47,296 bases of DNA from an uncultured Chloroflexus sp. (GTDB lineage: Bacteria; Chloroflexota; Chloroflexia; Chloroflexales; Chloroflexaceae): the NCBI RefSeq assembly GCF_937129525.1, contig NZ_CAKZNK010000034.1, forward strand, positions 1-47,296. The letters run 5' to 3'. Positions 15,776-23,692 of this stretch are shown here, piece by piece. The notes below the pieces were generated by a model. It was given only the letters and a program-made list of their open reading frames with translations, had not been told where the DNA came from and did not search any database. A program made the translations under genes and the position numbers. The stretch's first letter is position 1; every line of letters begins with the position of its first letter.

Positions 15776-15934
15776 CCATGTGTCCGGTGGTCGGTCATGA
15801 GCTGTTGAAGCGTGACCAAAATATTCTTTTCCGCAAAACTGCTTCGTTTCACTGCCCTGCTTTGCAGCTCATCACTTTCGTTCGCAGGTTGCTGGTTGGC
15901 AGGTTTGTCTCCAATCGCGCTCTCTCGCTCTCTG

Positions 15935-15943
15935 TGCTATACT
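15935..15943 (+). promoter_or_regulatory. Extended -10 promoter of the arsS operon
   Basis: TGCTATACT (15935-15943), identical to the extended -10 in front of the GTPase operon and uvrD. No good -35. It places a start near 15950 and a leader of about 16 bases containing AGGAGG before the ATG at 15966. Confidence 0.6.
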
Positions 15944-15965
15944 GGCGGTACGCAGGAGGCATCCT

Positions 15966-16988
15966 ATGGCCGCTATTCGCTTGATCCCAACGCTCCGCCG
16001 GCAAGGCCATCCGCTAGCCGATCCGCTTGCGCAGCAGCAATTGCTGGCTGGCTTGCCGGTGCCACCTTTTGCCGCGACGCTGGCTGCCTATGGTCTGGGG
16101 CCGTTGCGCGCCGGGCCGCGCGTCGAGGTGTTGCAGATCAATGTCGGTCGGCGTTGCAACCAGACCTGTCGTCATTGTCACGTCGATGCCGGCCCCGATC
16201 GAACGGAAGTCATGCCACCGGAAATCGTTGCCGCCTGTCTCGATCTCCTCGAACGGTGGCAGATTCCGGTGCTTGATATTACCGGTGGCGCGCCCGAATT
16301 GCATCCCGCCTTCGATGAGATCGTCCGGCATGCCCGCGCATTGGGCTGTCATGTCATCGACCGTTGCAATCTAACCATTGCCCAACTGCCCAATTACCGC
16401 TATCTGCCACGTTTCTTCGCCGAACAGCAGGTTGAGATTATCGCTTCACTGCCGGCCCCCGATCCGGTCGGAACCGATGGGCAGCGCGGAGATGGTGTCT
16501 TCAGTCAATCGATTGCAACCTTGCGCGAATTAAATGCGCTTGGCTATGGCCAGCCCGGCAGTGGTCTGCTTCTCAACTTGATTGCCAATCCAACCGGGCC
16601 GCATCTGCCGGAGCCGCAAGAGACGCTTGAACTGCGCTGGCGCCGCGAACTGGCCGAACGCTACGGCATTGTGTTTAATCGTCTCTACACCCTGACCAAC
16701 ATGCCGATCAGCCGCTATCTGGCTTTCTTACACGAGAGTGGCCAGCTCGATAACTATATGCATCTCCTGGTGCAGTCATTCAATCCAACAACCGTTGCTG
16801 GTTTGATGTGCCGTTCGACGCTCTCGGTTGGGTGGGATGGTCGGTTGTACGATTGCGATTTCAATCAAATGCTCGATCTGGCGTTACCGCAGACGATTAC
16901 CAATGTGACCTTGCCCGACCTGGCTGAACGTGATGTTCGCACTGCTGCTCATTGTTACGCATGCACCGCCGCTGCCGGTTCTACCTGA
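15966..16988 (+). CDS. arsS: ArsS-type radical SAM protein (arsenosugar biosynthesis family)
   Basis: 340 residues. The radical SAM cluster motif CNQTCRHC has Cys64, Cys68 and Cys71; TGGAPELHP follows near 115. The C-terminal half has the DUF3641 pattern: MCRSTLSVGWDGRLYDCDFNQML and a terminal HCYACTAAAGST. Family members are proposed to couple dimethylarsenate to an S-adenosylmethionine-derived ribosyl group in arsenosugar formation. The protein stops right after AGST, whereas I recall homologues continuing with another Cys, so the tail may be shortened. AGGAGG lies 7 bases before the ATG. It is followed after 20 bases by the glycosyltransferase that commonly accompanies arsS. No arsM methyltransferase or ars repressor is in the window. 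Confidence 0.87.
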   Translation: MAAIRLIPTLRRQGHPLADPLAQQQLLAGLPVPPFAATLAAYGLGPLRAGPRVEVLQINVGRRCNQTCRHCHVDAGPDRTEVMPPEIVAACLDLLERWQIPVLDITGGAPELHPAFDEIVRHARALGCHVIDRCNLTIAQLPNYRYLPRFFAEQQVEIIASLPAPDPVGTDGQRGDGVFSQSIATLRELNALGYGQPGSGLLLNLIANPTGPHLPEPQETLELRWRRELAERYGIVFNRLYTLTNMPISRYLAFLHESGQLDNYMHLLVQSFNPTTVAGLMCRSTLSVGWDGRLYDCDFNQMLDLALPQTITNVTLPDLAERDVRTAAHCYACTAAAGST

Positions 16989-17008
16989 ACAGGGGCGATC
17001 GGCGCGCC

Positions 17009-17662
17009 GTGAGCGCGCTTCCTGCCCTCGCGATGATGGCTCGCCGGCCTGAAGCCGGGCGAGTTAAGACCCGTTTGTGCCCACCCTTAACGCCGGCGCA
17101 GGCCGCAACCCTGTACGCAGCATTTTTGCGTGATGTGATCGAGTTGATCCGGACTGTGCCGGGCGTGCAACCGGTGATTGCCTATTCGCCCGTAGATGCC
17201 GGTGATTATTTTGCCATCCTCGCCCCCGATATTGCCCATCGCCCTCAAATCGGTGTCGATTTGGGCGAGCGGTTGGCTGCGGTGACCTCTGATCTCTTGC
17301 GGGAAGGGTCGCCGGCAGTCATTGTTATCGGTAGTGATAGCCCCAGTCTGCCGCCGGAGTACATCGAGCAGGCGCTGGTTGAACTTCACCGGGGTGCCGA
17401 TCTGGTGTTAGGGCCAGCCGATGACGGTGGCTACTATCTGGTCGGATTGCGTCAGCCTGCGCCCTCTCTCTTCACTCAGGTTACGATGAGCACGCCTGCG
17501 GTTTTGCATGATACGCTGGCCGTTGCCCGGCAACTCGGCCTGCGCGCGCGTCTGATCGCGCCCTGGTACGACATCGATACGGTTGCGGATCTGATCCGGC
17601 TGCGCACCGATCCGGCCCCGCTCAAGCATACCCGGCCATTGCTCAATGAGATGAACCTGTAA
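17009..17662 (+). CDS. TIGR04282/DUF2064 family glycosyltransferase-like protein
   Basis: 217 residues from a GTG at 17009, preceded by AGGGG; the ATG at 16952 would overlap arsS by 37 bases with a non-family N-terminus. Conserved motifs: LAMMARRPEAGRVKTRLCPPLTP (about 7-29), VIVIGSDSPSLPPE near 108-121, and PADDGGYYLVGL near 138-149, typical of this nucleotidyl/glycosyl-transferase-like fold. Members often sit beside arsS and are thought to help build arsenosugars, but the exact reaction is not established. Part of a two-gene operon with arsS. Confidence 0.88.
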   Translation: MSALPALAMMARRPEAGRVKTRLCPPLTPAQAATLYAAFLRDVIELIRTVPGVQPVIAYSPVDAGDYFAILAPDIAHRPQIGVDLGERLAAVTSDLLREGSPAVIVIGSDSPSLPPEYIEQALVELHRGADLVLGPADDGGYYLVGLRQPAPSLFTQVTMSTPAVLHDTLAVARQLGLRARLIAPWYDIDTVADLIRLRTDPAPLKHTRPLLNEMNL

Positions 17663-17701
17663 GCGTTATTGCCACTGATGCGCAATTGTTCCGCCTGAGC
17701 G

Positions 17702-18181
17702 CTATTGGAGCGAGGATTCCAGCGGTTGCATCAGCGTTATCCGCACCAGCGGTACGGGGCGGTTCCATTCTGACATCCGCTCGCCGATCACTGTGCCACC
17801 CATGCGAAGATAAAAGCCGAGCGCGTTCGGATCGGCTTCCAGCTCGATCTGATCAATCCCGCGCTTGCGGCACTCAATTGTGGCATGGTTCAACAACGCT
17901 CGACCGAGGCCCTGCCCGATCCATTCCGGCGTTACCCACAGATCTTCGAGAATAGCCGGCAGTCGATCAACCATCAGTCGATACCAGCCAACCGGTCTGT
18001 CATCGATGCGCGCCACAAAGACCAGATCGCGCCCAATAGCTGCCGGATCGATGATCGGTGTCGCTGCCCACTGCGCAATCAGATGATCGGGATAGTTCCA
18101 GTAGCGTTTGGCGGCAATGGCGATCTGTTTCAGGGTAGTCGCCTCGTCGGTTTGCGCTCGCGTGATAATGATTGATAGCAT
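17702..18181 (-). CDS. GNAT family N-acetyltransferase
   Basis: 159 residues from the ATG at 18181, which has AAGGA 9 bases upstream; the frame is open 15 codons further but without family features. The acetyl-CoA binding motif is DLWVTPEWIGQGLGRALL (about 79-96), followed by the A/B region EADPNALGFYLRMGG typical of GNAT enzymes. The substrate cannot be told. It is convergent with the arsS operon, with only 39 bases between, and divergent from the MFS gene downstream. Confidence 0.87.
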   Translation of the reverse strand: MLSIIITRAQTDEATTLKQIAIAAKRYWNYPDHLIAQWAATPIIDPAAIGRDLVFVARIDDRPVGWYRLMVDRLPAILEDLWVTPEWIGQGLGRALLNHATIECRKRGIDQIELEADPNALGFYLRMGGTVIGERMSEWNRPVPLVRITLMQPLESSLQ

Positions 18182-18339
18182 CGCCTTTTTCCTTGTGGTA
18201 ATGGTTGACTTGTCAGAAATCTTCAAAACAGCGATAATGACCGGTGGCAGATCGCATTCCGACAGGGTTACTGAGGGATAGGAAACAGCCTCGCATCAAT
18301 AACCTTATGTCATGTCGGATTATTCTCCCGCAGGTGTCT

Positions 18340-19578
18340 ATGGTAACCGAACAGACGCAACCCGGCCCGCGAATGGGTGAATTTGTGGCCATGATGGCCT
18401 TGATGACTTCGCTGGTAGCCATGTCAATCGATCTGATGTTGCCCGCGCTTGGCGACATCGGTGTCGAGCTAGGAGCGCCGAACGAGAATGCGACCCAACT
18501 GGTAGTAACGATGGTCTTTCTCGGTTTGGCGATCGGTCAACTGCTCTACGGGCCACTCTCAGACAGTATCGGGCGCAAGTCGGCTATCTATGCCGGCTTT
18601 GGGGTCTTCTTCATCGGATCGCTCCTGACCATCTTCGCCTTCAACTTCCCGATGATGCTGATCGGTCGTCTCTTGCAAGGCTTCGGTGTTGCCGGGCCGC
18701 GCGCCGTCTCAATGGCGCTCATCCGTGACCGGTTTGCCGGTCGCGCGATGGCGCGGGTCATGTCATTCATTATGGTCGTCTTTATCATCGTGCCAATTAT
18801 CGCGCCGGCATTGGGGCAGGTCATGTTGCTGGTAACGCCCTGGCGAGCCTTGTTTGTCGCTCTGTTGTCGCTTGGTCTGATCGCGCTGATCTGGTTTGGC
18901 GCGCGCCAACCCGAGACGCTGCCGGTCGAGCGCCGCGCGCCTCTAGCGATCAATCGGATCGGGCATGCGTTGCGTGAAGTGCTGAGTCATCGAATCGCAT
19001 TCGGATATACCCTGATGGCTGGCGTAGTCTCGGCAATCTTGCAAAGCTACCTGAGTCTGGCGCCACAGATCTTTCAGAGCCAGTATGATCTCGGCGCACA
19101 TTTTCCGCTATTCTTCGCGGCCAATGCCCTCGCCATTGGCGTTGCTTCGTTTACCAATGGCCGCCTTGTCATGCGTTATGGCATGCGACGGTTAGTCAAA
19201 ACTGCTCTCCCGCTTCTGGGTGGATTGACATTGACCTTTGTGGTTGTTGCTTTGATCACCGGCGGTCAACCGCCGTTATGGGTATTGATGATCTTCTTGA
19301 TGCCATGCTTCTTCTGCCTCGGTATCCTCTTCGGCAACATGAACGCGCTGGCAATGGAGCCGCTCGGTCATATCGCCGGCGTTGGCGCTGCTGTCGTTGG
19401 TTCACTCTCAACCCTTGTTGCCATCCCGATCGGGGCAATGATCGGCCAGGCCTACAACGGAACTATCACGCCATTAGCTGTTGGCTTTGCAGTGTCGGCG
19501 TTAACTGCGCTAGGCTTGTTGCGCTGGATTGAGAGCGGACAACACGCTATCAAACCCGATTCTGAGCCAGTTGTTTAG
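18340..19578 (+). CDS. MFS multidrug efflux transporter, Bcr/CflA type
   Basis: 412 residues from the ATG at 18340 (a start 11 or 32 codons upstream is possible; the extra N-terminus is not family-like). About 12 membrane helices. The MFS motif between helices 2 and 3 is GPLSDSIGRKSAIYAG; motif C-like GRLLQGFGVAGPRAVSMALIRD in helices 4-5. SIDLMLPALGDIGVELGAP in the first helix is characteristic of the Bcr/CflA group. Probable proton-driven export of drugs or metabolites across the inner membrane; substrate unknown. Its start is divergent from the GNAT gene, 158 bases apart. Confidence 0.87.
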   Translation: MVTEQTQPGPRMGEFVAMMALMTSLVAMSIDLMLPALGDIGVELGAPNENATQLVVTMVFLGLAIGQLLYGPLSDSIGRKSAIYAGFGVFFIGSLLTIFAFNFPMMLIGRLLQGFGVAGPRAVSMALIRDRFAGRAMARVMSFIMVVFIIVPIIAPALGQVMLLVTPWRALFVALLSLGLIALIWFGARQPETLPVERRAPLAINRIGHALREVLSHRIAFGYTLMAGVVSAILQSYLSLAPQIFQSQYDLGAHFPLFFAANALAIGVASFTNGRLVMRYGMRRLVKTALPLLGGLTLTFVVVALITGGQPPLWVLMIFLMPCFFCLGILFGNMNALAMEPLGHIAGVGAAVVGSLSTLVAIPIGAMIGQAYNGTITPLAVGFAVSALTALGLLRWIESGQHAIKPDSEPVV

Positions 19579-20143
19579 CGGATGTCGCTGTCGCGCGCAA
19601 CCGGCGGCCTGGAAACGTTGCCGTTGAACCCTTATCCACGCCCATGCTGCGCTGCAACAGTCTTGCGCAGTATGGGCACTTCATTCCCAACCCGTATCCG
19701 AACTCCCCTGATGCCTGGCCGATGAGCATGATGAAGCAGTAAAAGAATGCCACCGTATCGCGGAGAGACTCTGCCAGCGATAATCTTGTCATCCCTATAT
19801 ACCAGGTGTGCGCGAACGTGGGTTCGGTAAAATTCCCCGCTGGATAAAGCCTCGTGTGCCCTGACACCGAATATGACGCCTGGTATGCCGACATTCCGGT
19901 GAACGCATGCATCATCGCCGCTCCTGAAGGTCTGTTCGGGTAGCATAACGGTATCTCCGCGCGAATGGTCTTGACTGGCGCCAGCCCTCTCATCGTTGCC
20001 CATAACAGGATTGCCAACCGGTTGCAAAGATGTGTTCTCTTGTGGTTGTTCAGGTGTCGGCCCGATCGCGCGTTCATCATCGGCCTCAATAGCCTATCAG
20101 ATGACGCTTGCCCGGATTCCTCACACTTTAATGTATCTTCCTA
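19579..20143 (+). other. Intergenic stretch with no supported gene
   Basis: About 565 bases between the MFS gene and the SRPBCC promoter. Minus-strand open frames (19550-20089 and 19632-20027) overlap each other in different frames, have no ribosome binding site and no family resemblance. One encodes a CPYC pair near its end, but this alone is not evidence. A worn-out gene cannot be excluded. I see no hairpin with a T run after the MFS stop. Confidence 0.45.
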
Positions 20144-20172
20144 TTGACATGTCTGTGCATCAATGCTATGAT
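20144..20172 (+). promoter_or_regulatory. Strong promoter of the SRPBCC gene with direct repeats
   Basis: TTGACA (20144-20149), exactly 17 bases, TATGAT (20167-20172). ATGTCTGTGCA is repeated at 20149-20159 and 20171-20181, i.e. 22 bases apart and on the same DNA face, and TATTGACA recurs at 20142 and 20185. The repeats straddle the promoter and look like an operator for an unidentified regulator. Confidence 0.75.
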
Positions 20173-20214
20173 GTCTGTGCAAAGTATTGACAGAACCAGA
20201 GATAGGAGAAGTTC

Positions 20215-20688
20215 ATGATCAAAGTTGGACGGCGCTGCCATATTGAGGGTGTTACCCCCGAACAAGTGTTTACCACGCTGTCAAACCCCGGGTTGATTAG
20301 CCAGATTCTGCCGCGCGTGCAAAAGACTGAGTTGCTCGACCGCGATGATGTCGCTCGTCATGCTCGCCTTGTTACCTACATGTCGATGGGCGGGTTGTTC
20401 GGCACTATTCGCTGTGAGGGTGATCTGACCTGGCAAGATAACCGGGAAATTGTCTTTACAGTGCGCACGCCACTCCCGGTCGAGACGCGCTGGGTGCTCA
20501 ATCAGGCCGTCAACGGTACCGACCTGCAAGTTGTCATGGGGATCGACCTGGCGCCGTTGTTGGGAATGATGGCTTCGTTTGTGCCTGAGAAGACGGTTTC
20601 TGACATGCTTGGTGCCGATCTCGAGACGGCGCTACGCGGAGTAGCTCGTCACACTCGGCAATCGGTGTCAACCCGTGCTGCTGCCTGA
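20215..20688 (+). CDS. SRPBCC/START-like small protein
   Basis: 157 residues, soluble. The sequence pattern (VGRRCHIEGVTPEQVFTTLSNPG at the start, then alternating strands and a C-terminal amphipathic helix) fits the SRPBCC or polyketide-cyclase-like lipid-binding fold, with a hydrophobic cavity. No catalytic residues can be named. AGGAGA stands 8 bases before the ATG. It has its own consensus promoter and an excellent terminator, so it is expressed alone. Ligand and role are unknown. Confidence 0.75.
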   Translation: MIKVGRRCHIEGVTPEQVFTTLSNPGLISQILPRVQKTELLDRDDVARHARLVTYMSMGGLFGTIRCEGDLTWQDNREIVFTVRTPLPVETRWVLNQAVNGTDLQVVMGIDLAPLLGMMASFVPEKTVSDMLGADLETALRGVARHTRQSVSTRAAA

Positions 20689-20708
20689 GTAACAACCTTC
20701 CCTGTCTC

Positions 20709-20717
20709 TGGTATAAT
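20709..20717 (+). promoter_or_regulatory. Extended -10 promoter for the DUF92 gene, next to a terminator
   Basis: TGGTATAAT (20709-20717), a full-consensus extended -10, ends one base before the left arm of the terminator stem. Transcription would start at about 20724, inside the hairpin's left arm, so the new RNA would carry only part of that arm. No good -35. Confidence 0.6.
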
Positions 20718-20755
20718 CGCAGAGCGCCACACAAGCGGCGCTCTGCGTTCTTTTT
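20718..20755 (+). terminator. Intrinsic terminator after the SRPBCC gene
   Basis: Perfect 11-bp stem (20718-20728 with 20737-20747), 8-base loop, followed by TTCTTTTT. Overlaps the DUF92 promoter. Confidence 0.93.
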
Positions 20756-20785
20756 GCCGCTCCGGCGTAGAGTCGGGGGAAGACA

Positions 20786-21616
20786 ATGGTTGACCTCATG
20801 CAGATCGGTCTGGGTTTCATGCTGAGCGTTGTGATCGGCGGCGTTGCGTTTGCCCGTCGCTCGCTAAGCGAAAGCGGATGGCTGGGCGCAATTGTCGTTG
20901 GCACTCTCACTTTTGGGTTCGGCGGTTGGCCTTGGGGATTGACGCTTATCGTCTTCTTTGTTACGAGTAGCATTCTCTCTCACTACAAAGAGTCGATTAA
21001 GGAGCGGCGCGCAGCCGAAAAGTTTTCCAAAGGCGGTCGGCGCGACTTTTTTCAAACGATCGCCAATGGTGGCCTTGGCGCACTCTGCGCGGTGGCGTAT
21101 GCATTGAGTGGCCAACCCTGGTGGCTGCTTGCGGCCTTTGTCGGCTTGATGGCAACCGTAAATGCCGATACCTGGGCAACAGAATTGGGAGTATTGAGTC
21201 CGCATCAGCCACGGCTGATCACAACGCGCCGGCCTGTCCCGCCGGGCACCTCTGGTGGTGTAACTGCGCTCGGCACTTCAGCGGCAGCGGCTGGCGGTCT
21301 GCTGATCGGGATTGCGATGTTTCTGTTCACCACGCTCGCCGCGCCAGGAACTATCTGGCCCTGGTGGATGATTCCAGCCGGCCTTCTTGGGGGTCTCGGC
21401 GGTGCGCTGTTTGACAGTCTCCTCGGCGCAACTGTGCAGGCAATCTATGTCTACCCCGACGGGCGCGAGACTGAGCGTCGCGTGGCTCGCGATGGCACGC
21501 CAAATCGCTTTCTACGCGGCTGGCGCTGGATGGATAACGATCTGGTCAATCTGATCAGCTCGGTCGGCGGCGCCATCATTGCGATTGTGATTGCGGCACT
21601 GGCCGGTGGAATGTGA
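20786..21616 (+). CDS. DUF92 family membrane protein (VTE6/phytyl-phosphate kinase-like)
   Basis: 276 residues with about six membrane helices. Conserved DUF92 motifs: GWLGAIVVGTLTFGFGGWPWG in the N-terminal half, GRRDFFQTIANGG, ATVNADTWATELG, PGTSGGVTALGT, GALFDSLLGATVQ and NDLVNLISS near the end. In plants and cyanobacteria the VTE6 branch phosphorylates phytyl phosphate to phytyl diphosphate for tocopherol and related prenyl chains; in a chlorophototroph a phytyl or geranylgeranyl salvage role would make sense, but this is inference. GGGGGA lies 6 bases before the ATG. The promoter is the extended -10 at 20709-20717. Confidence 0.85.
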   Translation: MVDLMQIGLGFMLSVVIGGVAFARRSLSESGWLGAIVVGTLTFGFGGWPWGLTLIVFFVTSSILSHYKESIKERRAAEKFSKGGRRDFFQTIANGGLGALCAVAYALSGQPWWLLAAFVGLMATVNADTWATELGVLSPHQPRLITTRRPVPPGTSGGVTALGTSAAAAGGLLIGIAMFLFTTLAAPGTIWPWWMIPAGLLGGLGGALFDSLLGATVQAIYVYPDGRETERRVARDGTPNRFLRGWRWMDNDLVNLISSVGGAIIAIVIAALAGGM

Positions 21617-21634
21617 CAGTTGCGCGCAAAGTTG

Positions 21635-21665
21635 AGAAGCGACGTTGTCACGCAACGTCGCTTCT
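21635..21665. terminator. Hairpin between convergent DUF92 and PspC genes
   Basis: Perfect 13-bp stem (21635-21647 with 21653-21665) with a 5-base loop. No clear T run on either side, so it may be a factor-assisted or simply 3'-protective hairpin. Confidence 0.6.
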
Positions 21666-21675
21666 GACCCGTTCG

Positions 21676-22200
21676 CTACCGCGCGCGTCGCAAGAGCAGC
21701 AATCCCACTACAATCATCACAATCGGGAAGAGCAAAGAGAGGTTGACCCCCAACTGCTCAAGGAGAATGAGACCTCCGACCCCGATCAGGATCAGTCCCA
21801 GAAGACTCCAATTGCGACGGCGTGGCGCAGGAGTAAGTTGAACTGTCTCGCCAACGGCTGGCCCGCCGATCGGCTGTCCGGTCAGGGGATCGAAACGGAA
21901 TGATGGATCGGGCGCATAACCTACCCGGGCCTGTCCGCTGCTCTGCTGTTGGCCAACGAAGACTTCCTGGTTCACCGGCGTTGCGCCGGGTGCCGCAGAA
22001 GTGAATGGTGTTGTCGGGGTGTCTTTCGGCATAATCAGCCAGAGAACCAGATAGATCGGCAGGCTGATGCCATTGATGAAAAAGATCAGCACAAAGATCA
22101 GGCGAACGATCACCGGATCAACGGCAAAGTATCGTGCCAATCCACCGCAGACGCCGCCGATCATCTTGTCGGTGCTGCTGCGTGTTAATCGAGTCTGCAT
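21676..22200 (-). CDS. PspC-domain membrane protein
   Basis: 174 residues from the ATG at 22200, with AAGGAG 7 bases upstream. The N-terminal PspC domain (about 1-62) has RLTRSSTDKMIGGVCGGLARYFAVDP followed by two close membrane helices ending in WLIMPKD. A flexible Pro/Gln-rich part (63-125) links to a C-terminal pair of helices with RRRNWSLLGLILIGVGGLILL and an end in LLLLRRAR, similar to a LiaF/DUF5668 type membrane region. Related proteins take part in envelope-stress sensing. Here no pspA or LiaRS genes are close, so the role is only suggested. Confidence 0.85.
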   Translation of the reverse strand: MQTRLTRSSTDKMIGGVCGGLARYFAVDPVIVRLIFVLIFFINGISLPIYLVLWLIMPKDTPTTPFTSAAPGATPVNQEVFVGQQQSSGQARVGYAPDPSFRFDPLTGQPIGGPAVGETVQLTPAPRRRNWSLLGLILIGVGGLILLEQLGVNLSLLFPIVMIVVGLLLLRRAR

Positions 22201-22313
22201 CGTAAGCTCCTTCCATCCGGGGCGCGTCAGCCGCGCCTGCATGCTCTGGCGATATGACGAAAGCCACCCTGGATTGTTGCAGTCAATCTGGAGCTTGCAT
22301 AAGGAACCGACAG

Positions 22314-22856
22314 TTATGCGCGCATACGCTCAAGCGCCCTTTGATAGACCGGAAAGGTGTCGCGCCACAGCACTATGCGCGCCAATGTCGGCGACTGATG
22401 CTGGCGCAAATCGTCGATCAGGGTCTGCAACACCAATGGCGCTGCTCGCTCAACCGGGAACCCGTAGATGCCGGTAGCAATGCTAGGAAAGGCGATGCTT
22501 TGCAGACCGAATTGCCGGGCCAGGTTCAGGCTGGAACGGTATGCGCTCGCCAGAAGTCGGTCGGCCTCTTCTGGTGGATAGCGATCGAAGATCGGCCCAA
22601 CCGCATGGATCACATACCGGGCTGGCAGCGCAAACCCCGGGGTAATCCGCGCCTCGCCGGTAGGGCACGGCGCGACCGCATCACACGCGCGTTGTAACTC
22701 GGCAGCGCCGGCGGCGCGGAAGATAGCGCCGCAAACGCCGCCACCCTGCCGCAATTCCTCGTTAGCCGCATTGACAATTGCGTCTACCGCTTGCGTAACA
22801 ATATCGCCTTCGATCAATTCGATCCGGACCTGGCCAATCTCGAGAACCGACTCCAT
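22314..22856 (-). CDS. Macrodomain protein (O-acetyl-ADP-ribose deacetylase type)
   Basis: 180 residues from the ATG at 22856, which has AGGAGG 6 bases upstream. The macrodomain fold is clear: IELIEGDIVTQAVDAIVNAANEEL with the binding-site Asp and Asn-Asn, GGGVCGAIFRAAG, ARYVIHAVGPIF, and the second ligand loop SIATGIYGFPVERAA. Relatives of the MacroD/YmdB kind hydrolyse O-acetyl-ADP-ribose or remove mono-ADP-ribose from proteins in the cytoplasm. No sirtuin or ADP-ribosyltransferase is next to it, so the physiological substrate is open. Single gene. Confidence 0.9.
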   Translation of the reverse strand: MESVLEIGQVRIELIEGDIVTQAVDAIVNAANEELRQGGGVCGAIFRAAGAAELQRACDAVAPCPTGEARITPGFALPARYVIHAVGPIFDRYPPEEADRLLASAYRSSLNLARQFGLQSIAFPSIATGIYGFPVERAAPLVLQTLIDDLRQHQSPTLARIVLWRDTFPVYQRALERMRA

Positions 22857-22994
22857 GCCATTCCTCCTCTGTTTGTCACGCTCTTGCCTCACCTGACTAA
22901 AATTTCTCGATCAAAGACGCTCATGATGTTTTACAATGTGCGTCAAATATGATAGGATCAAAGTAGTAAAGATCATACTATCAGACAGGAGGAG

Positions 22995-23345
22995 ATGGCT
23001 ATCGAGACCGGAATGATTGCCCGTCGCATCGTCGAGCTGGTCGAAGACAAGCAGGCTCATGATATTATCCTGCTTGATATTCGCCCGCAGACCACTATTG
23101 CCGACTACTTTATCATCTGCACCGCTGACAATGATCGGCAAATGCGCGCGATCATCGATCATATCGACGAGAAGATGACAACTGAACACGGATTAAACCC
23201 ACGGATCGAAGGCAGCGCCGACACCGGCTGGGTTGTGCTCGACTATCGCGATATTGTCGTCCATATCTTCAGCCAGAGCCAGCGTGAATATTACCGGCTT
23301 GAACGTCTCTGGAGCAAGGCAATGCCGGTGGTAGTCGTACAGTGA
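22995..23345 (+). CDS. rsfS: Ribosome silencing factor RsfS
   Basis: 116 residues, typical for RsfS. It binds ribosomal protein uL14 on the large subunit and blocks subunit joining when nutrients are scarce. Family pattern: ARRIVELVEDKQAHDIILLDI (about 9-29), ADYFIICTADNDRQMRAI (36-53), GWVVLDYRDIVVHIFSQSQREYYRLERLW (78-106). The ATG follows AGGAGG by only two bases, which is short; an ATG at 23013 would be an alternative start with a poorer site. A small membrane protein gene follows after 8 bases. nadD, the common neighbour, is missing. Confidence 0.93.
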   Translation: MAIETGMIARRIVELVEDKQAHDIILLDIRPQTTIADYFIICTADNDRQMRAIIDHIDEKMTTEHGLNPRIEGSADTGWVVLDYRDIVVHIFSQSQREYYRLERLWSKAMPVVVVQ

Positions 23346-23353
23346 GGAGTATT

Positions 23354-23569
23354 ATGGGCAAGGAGATTTCGCGACGCAAAGCGGCGTCGCGGCGCAAGCG
23401 GTTTGTCCTGTTCGCCAGTGGCGCGGCATTGGGTAGCGCGTTGGGCCTGATCGTCGGCTCAGTGCTGACCTTTTGGCTCGGTGAGGGCGCGGTGCGCGCC
23501 ATTCAGCGCGGTATCCGCCGGCTTGGCGGCGATGATGGGCGACCGCACTTTGACCTGCTTATGCAGTAG
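23354..23569 (+). CDS. Small membrane protein in the rsfS operon
   Basis: 71 residues. The ATG at 23354 has GAGGAG 6 bases upstream; it starts 8 bases after rsfS and ends before a terminator, so it is a real co-transcribed gene. It has a very basic start (MGKEISRRKAASRRKR), one glycine-rich membrane segment (about 17-45, ending TFWLG) and a basic amphipathic segment AIQRGIRRL. It resembles YtxH-like or other small glycine-zipper proteins in outline only. Function unknown. Confidence 0.72.
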   Translation: MGKEISRRKAASRRKRFVLFASGAALGSALGLIVGSVLTFWLGEGAVRAIQRGIRRLGGDDGRPHFDLLMQ

Positions 23570-23638
23570 GTTGCACCGAATCGGGTAACGATGGGGTTGC
23601 CTGCAAGGGGAATCTCTCCGTTTGTCTGAGCATAAAGG

Positions 23639-23671
23639 CGACTCTGGCGTCACCGCGCGCCAGAGTCGTTT
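23639..23671 (+). terminator. Terminator of the rsfS operon
   Basis: Perfect 11-bp stem (23639-23649 with 23658-23668), 8-base loop, followed by TTTGT. It ends shortly before the SDR gene's ribosome binding site. Confidence 0.82.
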
Positions 23672-23692
23672 GTATCAGCGCGAGGAGGTTGC

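Noticed and set aside
19550-20089. Minus-strand frame of 179 codons with a CPYC pair
   Set aside because: Overlaps another minus frame and the MFS 3' end, no ribosome binding site, no recognisable domain.
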